From the NCBI GenBank assembly GCA_024349245.1, contig JALDNG010002548.1, positions 43,838 to 107,837 of the forward strand: a stretch of DNA of 64,000 bases, in the 5' to 3' direction. A model generated the notes under the pieces. It was not told where the DNA came from, ran no database searches, and saw nothing but the letters and a program-made list of their open reading frames with translations. This DNA is from Neodontobutis hainanensis (lineage: Eukaryota > Chordata > Actinopteri > Gobiiformes > Odontobutidae). Below are positions 45,279 through 57,500 of the stretch, piece by piece (within the stretch, counting starts at the first letter, position 1; every line of letters begins with the position of its first letter). The translations under genes were made by a program, and so were the position numbers.

Positions 45279-47156
45279 GTGAGAGGCTCCTCTTGTTCAT
45301 TTGTACAAAGGCTTAATTTAGTTTGCTCTCTGTCACACTTTGCTAATATGACCACCAATCGTTTGGGAAGTTGAAAACTACCCAAAGTGAAAGTGCAGTA
45401 TTTTGTTCAGTAAGCATCTTCATTGTGGTTTAGCATTCCCTTAATTATGTGTGCTGCCACAGGAACAATTCACGTCTATTATCATTTTACGGGTTCTCAC
45501 TAGGGGTGTCTATGGTTAACCGATTAACCGTTAAAAATTGCGTAACCGAGTGAAACATTTTGCTCGGTTAAGTGGCGTCAATGGCGTGCTTTGAATTTAG
45601 TTGTAATATATTTTGCAACACTAGAGACTGCCAGAGCGCTTCCAGACATTTGTAATATCCACAGGAAGAAGTCATGACCAGTTTTCTAACATGAAGCGGG
45701 CAAAGAAAAGTACAGCGTGGGAGCACTTTATAATTAAGAGTGACGGGCAAAATGCAAGTATTGCGATGCAGTGCTTTGATATACTTCAAGTACAACCTCG
45801 TTGTTGTACTATCTCACCGCTACCCGGGCATCATTAGAGAGGTGGCAGCGGGGCCTGCGTGTACCTTCGCCCAGCCTAACGTTGCAGTGTAAGCTATAGG
45901 CACAAAACTCACCTTGTTACTGATAAAAATGGGTATAGATAAATGTTGTTGTTGTACACATTTATTTGACTGTTTCTTTTACCAAGTGTCTAAAGAAAAG
46001 TGTGCTATAAGAAGAAAATATAGCAGACATAGGCCTAATCTTGCAGGCACCCTCGCGGCCACTTGCATTGCTCGGGAACTGGAGTGCATCTCATCCTAAT
46101 TTAACAAAACTCAGCGTAGGCCTCACAGACATGAAATATATGTTAAGAAAGGTTGAAATGTCTTTTAACAATTTAAAATGAAAAGAAATAGGCTACTCTC
46201 TGATTATATTTCCATGATGTGCATTTCTCACTCTAGGCGCATTCACTACGAAGATGGCAGTCGTCAACTTAATGAACTAAAAATAATAACCCTGACGCAC
46301 ACTATGGTTAACCAAGTATTAACCGCTAAGGACCTCAGTTAACGGTTAATGAAAAACTTGAAAACGTGCAGCCCTAGTTCTCACCAATAATAAGAACCCA
46401 CTACTTCCTTTTTATGTGTTAGATAAATTTGATTGTGATTTTTATGTCATATGGCATGCAAAAATATGTTATCACATTTGTATCTTACTGTTGTAAATGT
46501 TGAATGCAACACAATAACACTTTACCCTCACCACAATATGTTGATATTTAGTTCAAGTCATATGCATTTCAATTAGTTTGTTTGAATACATGTACTGCAC
46601 ATGTTAACAATAAATTTGATTTAAAAGTACAAGAAGGGATAACAAATCTTTGTAACAGAGGACGTACATCTTTACATTCCTGCTGAGCTCGCGCCTCTTT
46701 ATCCAACCTTATGAGCTGATGTCTAAAGTGTGTCATCTGTGCACCAACCCACAGGCCGAGAAGGTACAGTACCTCTAAAAGAATCTCAGTTTAGGTTAAT
46801 TTCTGTTTAGGTTAATCTCTGTTTAGGTTAATCACTTCACTGTTTGCTCCTGATTTTAGATGAGAATGAGGAAGATTGCGCCTAAAGTACTGCAGCTTCT
46901 GACAGAGTGGATCGAGACTTTCCCCTATGACTTTAGGGATGAGAGGATGATGCACAGTCTTAAGAAGCTGACCCACCAACTTGTCAGCGGTGACGAGGTA
47001 AGTCACACTGTCACAAGTGAAAAAGATTCTAGAGAGATGCTCTGTGGATCAAAGCAGGTTCTAAAGCTCAGCCACATTCCTAAAATATATATCTGATGTT
47101 ATTTTTTATCTGCAGTCTATCTACATTCCATTAGTCTTGAGATTTGGTGAGTCTAT

Positions 47157-47195
<39 letters not shown>

Positions 47196-48508
47196 AAGTA
47201 CAGAGAAGTGAACAGTTTACAGCTCGTTTGACAGACCTTTTAAGATATACAGTATTGTTCAAAATAATAGCAGTACACAGTACAACAAACAAGACCAAGC
47301 ATTTATGATATGCACGCTCTTAAGGCTGTGCAATTGGGCAAATAGTTGAAAGGGGTGTGTTAAAAGAAATAGCAGTGTCTGCCGTTGCCTGTACAAACTC
47401 AGAACTATTTTGTACAAACGTTTTTGTTTCTAGGATTTAGCAATCCTGTGACTCACTAAACTAATATTAAGTTGTATGACCACCTTTTTTTAAACTGCTT
47501 CACATCTGTGTGGCACTAACTTGTGGCACCTCTCAGCTGTTATTCCATGCCATGATTCTTTAATAACATTCCACAATTAATTTACATTTCTTGGTTTTGC
47601 TTCTGAAACAGCTTCTTGATTGGCCCATCATCATAGAAACATGCCCATATCATGATGGTTGCTTCACTGTCTTCACTGTGTACTGTGGCTTAAATTCATC
47701 GTTTGTTTTTATAGGTTTTCCCATCTCCAGTCAACTTTTTAATCGAAGTATGCTGTTCTTCTGAACTATGTCTTAAATGACCCATTTTCCTCAGGCTTTT
47801 AAATGCATGCTCATTAAGTGCTGGTGGCTTTATCCTTAAATGGGGGCCACCTGATTCACAACTGTTTTTTCACAAAATTGATGACCTCAGTGATTGGTGC
47901 TAGAATAACATAAAAAGCTCTTACCTTGACCTAAGTGTCATGTGCAGTCAGCCCAGAAACCAGGAGGAGGATGGTCCGTGGCCTCTACCAACGCTACATA
48001 AATGCAAGCCACAGATACTGCTCCACTAATGTGGACCTGTCTGGCTGCGGAGTCTAAATTCTGGAAGAGCACCAGGAGATGATTGATGAATGTGTAATGC
48101 TTGAAGAGTCAATTGATTTTTGGTAGAATCAATCATCCATTTCTTCTGTTCTTATCAGTGCTTAAGCCATAGCGGCAGTACTGCAGTAGAAGAATCTGCA
48201 CACACTGATGGTAAACTGGCCTTGAGCTTGTGCATCCCAATGAAAAATCACAAACCATTAGCTTAAGATAAAATAATTTTTTTATTCATGTTGGTTTTGG
48301 CTGATCTCAAGGGCTACATGCCAGATCAAAGCCTCTCTTTATTTACAGAATTTAAGGCTTAAACTAATATATCTACCACCAAAGACTTGAGCAAAGCTTT
48401 AATCACAGCTAGAGCAGCCAAGAGGATTTTAAAGCTGTACTTATTATTCACTTAGTTTACCAATGATTCATCTCATTTTACTCATTTAAATTTAATTTCA
48501 ATGTTTTG

Positions 48509-48551
<43 letters not shown>

Positions 48552-51500
48552 TCAATTGACTCAAAAAATTGAAGAATCAGATTTGGTGTCGTGTTGAAGA
48601 AGTAGTTTGTTTGACGTCCTCTCTCTTTCTGTCCCGCAGGTTTACAGGAAAGCAGTGGGCCAGATGAGTCAGGGTTTGATCCGGAGGCTGACGGTGCTGT
48701 GCCAATATGAGGAAGCCCTCTCCAAGATTAACGCCACCGCAGCTGAGCAGCTAACAGCACTGAAAACAACGCCCCAGGCAGCTGTTCAGAGAGTCTTGCT
48801 GTCCATCTGCAACAACCCCTTCACCGTGGCCCAGCAGCTCACTCACATCGAGCTGGTAATACTTACACGTCTGCTTTATTAGTCGCCACGGTTTATTTTT
48901 AAATATACAGATTTTTGAGATCCAAATTTCAAAAGACTGTAGTTTGAAAATGATAAGAGTTAGAGTCCTACTCTAAACTAGAAAAATGTCAGCTATGACC
49001 CAAAATATATGAGTGAATAAATTTGATGCATCTAATTTGCATATCATTTGCATATCATGGTATTATATATTGGCGGTTATGTTACAGTACATACAGACTA
49101 ATGAACATATTAGAAGAGGGTTTTTTTCTCTTTTCGGCCTTTTTCTGAAATTAAATTATTTATAACAGTAATTTGTAAAAGCAACATTACCATAATAAAG
49201 AACACAGCCCGTGCAGCAGTAAAGCAGGTGCTACGCACACACGGCTTCCCTTCCTAACTTCTCCGTCACTACCGCGGCCAGAGCGAGTAGTTTCCTCTTT
49301 TTTTTTTACACGAATGTTGGGGAAAGTGTGGGAAAAACAGCGTGTGCTTTATGTAGCTACAGAGAGAGGCACAAGCAGCGCCGCCGCTGTCCAAGTTACA
49401 CACGCGCTCATTCTCACTTTCACTCGGCTGAAAAGACTCTAAAGGCAGATGGTCTCCATCAGAATCAGTCAGCCATTACTAAAGCCAAAGCTTCACAGGT
49501 CAATTTTTTTATTTGTCATTTTCGTGTTTACCAGCTCGCGTGTAAAGAATGAGGTTTCTACTGAGCCGGCCCTGACACTCCCGCTGAGACGCGAGTTTGA
49601 AGTCTTCTTCTATGAAATTTTTTAATGGCAACACATGGTAATAGTGGACTAGAAACAAACTACAGTGTGTACATCTGGTGGAAGGGAGTGAAAGCATAAT
49701 TTAGCACATAAACCAGAAGTAACAATCTGTTTTTTCCAGTTAAGTTGCTTGTCGCAATTTTGCGACTTTGGGGCTTAGAGGGTTAACACCAACCAACGCA
49801 TGCTTCATAACACACATTCAAAAGAAGATGCTTTGTGAAAAATCCACAACAAAAAGCAGGATATCCGCAGATCCTTAAAAAGTCTTCAGGTATTCAATTC
49901 CATAATGTAAAAATAAGGCCTTAAATAGCATTAAAATGTCTTAAATCCATGTTTCAAAGGTCTTAAAGATGAACCGACAACGTAAAGAACATTTTATTTT
50001 AATTTTAAAATAAAGAGACGTTACGTCTTTGTCATGCAGAACAAAATAGGCGGAACCAACTAACAAATTACACTAGTGCTGCAACGACGTGCGTGAAATG
50101 CGTTGACGAGTCACATTCTTTAAATTCATCCTGCGTAATGGCGGCTTGTACTCCTGGGAATGGAGAAAGTTCCAGTCTATCACAAAAACCCAGACCATGA
50201 TTATCAAAAGTATGGGAATACTTTAAACAGAGGCTAAAGTCCCTTTAAGACTGATAGCCCCCCAAATGGGGCTTTTACATGTTTTCCTATTAACCCCATC
50301 TGCGGGACTAGGGATTAAAACTCTCAGAAAATGATGGCAAAGCAGCACACCTGTGAGACTCAGCTACAAGCACAAATAAACCATTTAAATTTTTGTTTCA
50401 AACACTAACAAAAAAGCAAACAAACAAAAACAAGTGGTACCAAAATATGCAAATTCTGCCCTACTCTTTAAATGGAGACTCCGCCTGACCATTTCATAAA
50501 AAATTCTGTTTAACATTAGAATACATTTATTTGGTGCAGGTAATGTTGACATGTGTAGCTGAAATTTCAAATAGTGTTTGAGCTTCAACAGACTTCATCT
50601 AAAGGGATATTAATCCAAATATTGTGTTTTTTTAGATGTTTTTAGGGTTATTTTGCTGTTTTCCATCTTGATTTATTCTGTACCATTGCACCTTCTAGGA
50701 AATCTCACAAGTGTCCCCTTCATTTTGACACCAGAATTATTGAAATACACCTTGTAGTTGCAGAGATATAGTCAATTTACTGTGGACATGTCCTTTTCGA
50801 GCAGACACACCAAAAACAGACTCAGGCTTAAAGAGTAACCCTCTAGCGCCAAAGTCGCAAAAATTGCGACAAGCAACTTAACTGGAAAAAACAGCCGCTA
50901 CTTCCGGTTTATTTGCTAAATTATGTTTTCACTCCATTCTACCAGATGTACACACTGTAGTTTATTTCTAGTCCACTATCACCATGCGTTGCCATTAAAA
51001 AATTTTGTAGAAGAAGACTTCAAACTTACGTCTCAGTGTAAGTGTCAGGACCGGCTCAATAGAAGCCTCATTCTCTACACACGAGCTGGTAAACTCGATG
51101 AAGCTTTGGCTTTAGTAATGACTGACTCTGATTCTGAAAGAGAACATCTTTAGAGTTGTTTCAGCCGAGTGAAAGTTAGAATGAGCGAGAGTGTAACTTG
51201 GACAGCAGCGCCGCTGCTCGTACCTCTCTCTGTAGCTACATAAAGCACACTTTGCCCGACATCAGTGAAAGAAACGGGAGGAAACAAGTCGCTCTGGCCG
51301 CGGTAGTGACGGAGAGGTTGGGAAGGAAAGCCGTGAGCACGGAGCACCTGCAGCATTACCTTTAGAATAGGTGACAGGAGCCGGGGCAGGTGTACTCCCT
51401 GTGGCCTCGATAGTGACAGGGAGGTCGCGAATAATGCGGCTTCCAGTGACAGCCGTGTGGGACAAATTCTTGTTGTTCATCCTGACACTTCAGAGGAGGG

Positions 51501-54500
51501 AGAGGCACGGGTAAACACACTCAGCACTAATCAAAGCAGCAACTGTAATAAAAGTGATGGCTGTGTGCTGTGCCTTATGAGAGACTCTAAAAAAACTACT
51601 AACTATGACGTTTGGATAAGAACAGATAAAGCCAACCAAACACCTTCAGTACTTGTGTATATTTCTAGTAACCGTAACTAGTTATGGTTTATTAGAAGTT
51701 GAGTTTTACTCTAGTTTACTAATTTTGCTTTACAAGTTACTGTTATTAACAATTTAATTTCAGAGAAATGAGTTCATTTCAAAATTAAAAAATAAAATTA
51801 ATTTCCAATTTAGTTAGTCTGTATGTACTATAAATAACATAACTGCCAATATACAATGCCATGGTTTGCAAATTAGATGCATTTTTGTTTACTTTTGGGA
51901 CAAACCAATTAAATAAAACATAATAAGTACGTGATTAATACCAAATTATCTCCTTGTTAAAAAGAGTTTAAAATGCTTTTTTATTTTATAGTAAAATGAC
52001 AAATTCCTTACACTCTGAAATAATCACATTTTATTAAAAGGTATTAAAAAGTCTTAAAAAGTCAAATTTAAATCTCAGAAACCTGCAGATACCCCGAAGA
52101 AGTCTGTTACATAGACAACAAGGCCTGTTTAGACCTTGTTGTTTTTGAATGAGCCTTTATTGTGTGTTCATGTTCAGGAGCGACTAAGTTACATTGGACC
52201 TGAAGAATTTGTCCAAGCCTTCATGCTCAAAGGCCCTGTGAACATCAAAAAGGTAACTTACATCATGGCCGAGTTGCCCTCCAGACCGATACTGAGTAAG
52301 CCAAGAGCAAATATTCTCTTTATACAGACTCACATCACCACTCATTTCCTCAAATCAGCCTGCTAGTTTTTGGGGCATAGAGGGAAATGGATCCTTTGTC
52401 CTCAAGCCTGGCCCACAACAGCCCCTGAAAATGTGTCTGCTCATTGCTAGAAACACTGAGTGTGACATAAAGCCAAAGGAATGTTTAGAACTGGATAAAG
52501 AGGAATCTAGTCCACACAATGACATTTACAGATTGGCTCTATTTTGTCTAGAATTAGAATAGGTGTTGTTTTTTTATATGGTAAATACTGACTGAAATTA
52601 AAGATGTATCAAAAATATCAGATAATATCATAAAAATCACAGGCTTTAATGTTTTAACTAGCTGTTTTTGCTGCAGAGCGGTTTCAGTGATCACAAGAAG
52701 GCCAGCAACCTGGAAGCCTATGTGCAATGGTTCAACAGACTCAGTTTTCTGGTGGCCACAGAAATCTGTATGGTGAGTGGAAGCTAACAACACCAACTAC
52801 ACTATTGGCTTTGGGTTCATGTGGTTACAGTTCTTTTTCTTTATGGGAGGAAAAAATTTGTATTTGTTTCTTGTGTCCACAGCCTCTGAAGAAGAAGCAC
52901 AGAGTGCAGGTGATGGAGTTCTTCATCGATGTGGCACGTGAATGCTTCAACATTGGCAACTTCAATTCCCTCATGGCAATCATTTGTGAGTACTTGTCAC
53001 TTATTACTTATGTTATTATTTAATATATTAGAGAACATACAAATGTGAGCTCCCTAAGTAGAACCTACACTCTGCATCAGATCTTTGGCAGGAAAGCCTC
53101 TGTCTCTTGTTGCCACTGTGACAGCTCTGCTTGTTAATCTTGCTGTGGTTGTAGAAAAGTGGGTGGCTCTATTTTGGTGCCCTGTACCCTACTAACTTGT
53201 GTACCCTGTCCAGCTGGTAACTGAGCAGGGTGTAAGCCTGTTGACCAAGCCACAGGCTGTTTAAGTGCTGCCAACCAGCATTATGCCCCGTACAAGCTCA
53301 GCCGGACACGGCAGCAATTCAAATTTATGTAGCTTTGCCGAACACAGAAAGCAAATCAAACTTGTATATCGAAAGATTTAGCAGCTGTTGCAATAAAAAC
53401 TGTGGCTTATCTTATCTTATCTTATCTTTAAATGCCAAAACAACGTATAGATCGTGCAGCCCCAGGAGAGTGAAGCACTCCTGCTACTCCGATTGTGGTT
53501 CAGCAACTCACAAGCTACAAGCTGAGTGAATAAACAATTGTGGAGTGTATAACACAAGCCACCACAACACAGTCAACCTACGTGCGAGAAGACAAAAAGG
53601 GACTGAGCTTCTGGTATCATTTGATTATATAGCTTTACGTGGGTCACCGGGAGCTCACATCTGACTTTGTTGATATTAGATTCTCGTCCTGCGCATGAGC
53701 AAAGATGATCATTTAGTGCTTTATGCATGCCCCGGTGGTCAGGATGATATAGAACTCGACTCCATTTGGACTAACACTAAGTGTTAGTGCCAGTGTTTCA
53801 TCATTACCTTCTGAGCCTGTGATGCATGCTTTTGTTATCAGATGCTGTTGCTTTTCAGGATTAGGAAACTTCTACAATTAATGAAATGGCAAAAAGGGAA
53901 TCTTAAAATAAAGATGAACACAGAGCAAGGAGTCTGCAGTCTACAACACACATAATACTGAACATTCTTACATAATCTTACATTCATTTACAATTGTTAT
54001 TGTGAATCATTGCTATTTAAACAATTGTAAGGTCGGTCATTTAAAGTTAGAGCAAACAGATTCTGACATTTATGACAGCTCTACTTAATATGCCAATTAT
54101 CAAAAAGGACATAGTGGTGTTTTCCATAACCATCAGAAACTCTTTCAACCAATAGATCTTCATAAGTTAGAGGTGGACCTCTTCCATTGAAACCATAGAT
54201 TTTAAATAACCATGGATGTTATCTGCCCGTTGTTCCCCTATTTACCGATACTGTTGTTATGAAATGGCAATAAAATGTTTTTTTTTTCTGCTTTTACTGC
54301 ATAGTAAAACTATAGTTTTAAGATACACACAGAGTTGTCACGTAGTAAAAACTTAGCTCTAGAGAGCGGAGCCATCTTTTGTACCAGGCTGTAAACATGA
54401 TTTTTACACTTGTAAAGTCACCATTGGGTTTCTCCTGATATTTCTGCTTTTGGAGCCTGCCCTCTAGTGGACGGCGGTATATCGTTGTATGATGGCGCCC

Positions 54501-57500
54501 TACCATGAGAGAGGCTTGATTGAAACAACAATATTAAGTTTGTTGTCATAAACCGTCACGAAAAAATGTCTCCTATTCATGAACTACCTTGGAAATACCA
54601 TATTGGAGGCAGAGGCTGGGGAGATGGTATGCAAGTTTAGTCCAGTTTTCCTAGCTGCATCAGAGAAAGGGGAGTGAAAGGGTGGGGTTGTTCAGAGGCA
54701 CAGCTGAGGAGGAGGGCTGTCTGCATCTGCTTCAGTCCGAACGTGTCAAGTTTGGAATTTCATTGTCTGTCTGTGCTTTGCAGCTGGTATGAACATGAGT
54801 CCAGTGTCTCGACTGAAGAAAACCTGGAGCAAAGTCAAGAGGGCCAAGTTTGATATTTTAGAAGTAAGTTTATAAGATGTGCAAACGATCCGTATGTGTA
54901 CATGTCTTTACAAAGACAACTGAAAAAATGAACAACAAAAGGAGTGACAACATTTTCCAATTGGCGTGTGAGAATGGAGTTGAGCAGAAATTCATGTATT
55001 TGAAGTCCCTGGAAATTTTTTTTTTTTAAATGACTCAGTGGTGACCCCTAGAACTGTCAAAATACTTTAGGCCTATGGAAAGTGAAAGTAATTTTTTCCA
55101 ATGTAGAAATAACAAAACTTGGTACATCCATAGGACACTTCAGGGCAAACAGAAAAGTCTTTAACAGCCACAGCCTAAACTCAACAGAAAGTCCGCCATG
55201 TGGGGTGAAAGGCGCGGCCACCTAAATCGCACCCCTTACGCCAAAAGATTCAACTCATTGTGTTTTAATCTAAATGGCCCCAAATTTGCTGAGTATCATC
55301 TAGACACATGTGCCAACAAAAGTTGTGACTTTATTTTTGATATCTTATCGGGTGTGGGTGTGGCAAGCCTGTAACAAGGTGGCCATTTTTGTGAAAATAA
55401 AATATACCTTAACTCTCAAAGGCCTTCTCGGATCGAGTTGGACCCAAAAAGCCATTTGTGCACATTCATGACCCGATATATATATCTTAAAGATATTTAA
55501 GATATATAAGGGTTATCTTTAGAAATGGCCCTCTAGCGGCCCCTACAAACTTATAATGGGACCCAAGAATATAGTTTGTCATAGAGACATGAAATTTGGT
55601 ACACACATCTTATGTCATGATGAACATAAAAGCCAATGACAACCACCCCCTATCTATAAATGTGTTGTCATAGCAACGACCCAAATATGTGAAAAAAAAA
55701 ATCAATGGAAAGTTAAAATTTTAGTTTGTTGTAGGCAAATAAAACTTGGTACACACATCCAGCATGGACTTATGAACAAAAAAGCCAATGGGGATCACAC
55801 CCTATCACACACAGGAAGGCAGCCATTTTTAATTGAATATGTGAACCGCCTTAGAATACACCTCTCTTCCAGTGTTGGGAAAGTTCACTTTCTACAAGAG
55901 ATTTTAAAATGAACTAGTTCAGTTCATAGTTCAAACTTCAAAATTTTTAACTAAGTTCGATGTTCCAAAAATGAATTAGTTCTTAGTTCTTTTTTTCCAT
56001 ATGTTGCTGCAAGCTTTTATTTTTCAAAATTATTGCCACAGCCCATATACGGTAGAATCACAGACAGCAATTATTTTATCAGTTTTAACAATGAAGCTAT
56101 GCGTCAGATTTCATCTTCATATCCAATTTTGAATCCTTATCCAACAGGGTTTACATTAGCATTGAGGGGACAGCATTTCCCCATTGTTGCTTTAATGCTT
56201 TGTTGCTGTCCATTCACTCCACAGTAGTAGCAGCTGCAGCTTTCAACCCTACAGTACATTCTCAAGAACAAGAGGAAAATGTGCTGCTTGAATGGTCTTT
56301 TTTAATGAGGAATTATTAAAAGAAAAACAGGACAGTAATCATTAAGGTGCAATCATAAAATTCTTTTAAACGATCATACGCCTTGTTACGTGCTACTGTC
56401 GCCTCCATGCTTTTTTTTGATGACTCGTCACGCATGCGGCGGATGGCGGTGCGACACTGGTGGATGGTGTTGCCAGATTTGGTCTTTTCCGCTACATATT
56501 AAGACCCGTTTGTGGTGTGTTTTAGCCGGTTTTCGCCTGGAAGGCTCAATAGAAGTCTGGCACCCTATTGAACAAAGTTAACCTGAGAAAGCGTGCCGTT
56601 CACAGACACCAGAATGAACGAGTTCACAGTTACGTTCATCAGACAGTAATACAGCACGTTCAGTTCACGTTTGCCCAAAATATGAACGAGTTCATGAACT
56701 ATCGCTCAATGAACGCGTTCAGGCACAACACTGCTCTATTTTAAAAAAACATTAGAAAATAGCTGCTTCATTCAACAAACACTAAACTTAGGCAAAATTA
56801 GCTAAACACATGTGTGTTCAATAGAAAACGCCTTTTCTTGTTGTTTTTGCTAAAGTTATATATTATGTTAGTACAATTTTTCTGCAAAATGATCCTCAAT
56901 TTGACCCTGTTAACGTGCACCGAGAAGTCAAATTTATTGGCCCCAAAAATTCAAGCCCGGGAAAAATTTATGTATTTTGTGGGTGGCAGTAGCGTTTGAT
57001 CCCCGCCAAACATCCCAAAACATCATAACATCCCGCTCTCTCCCACATACTGTCATTGTGTCCTTGGGCAAGACACTTAACCTACATTGTCTCCAGTGAT
57101 GTTCTGTAACACTGGTAAATAGTTTAATGTATGTAAAGCGCTATGAGTGCCTACTAATAGGTGGAAAATGCTATATAAAAATCAAGATTATTATTATTAT
57201 TTAAAGTCCCTGAGAAGTAAGTAAGTAAGTAATTTATTTATATAGCACCTTTCACAGATAATTATCACAAAGTGCTTTACAACAGTGTTTTTTTTTTTTT
57301 TTACATGGAGCTTCCACTCACCCCATTTACACACATCCACTCCTGGGGCTGACAGAGAGGGGAAAAAATAAGACTCAGTGGCGACCCCTGGAAAGTGAAA
57401 ATACATTTGACCTGTGGAAAGTGAAAGTAATTTTTTCCAACATAGAAAAACAAAACTTGGTAGATACATAGGACACATCAGCTTAAACAGAAAATTCTAT

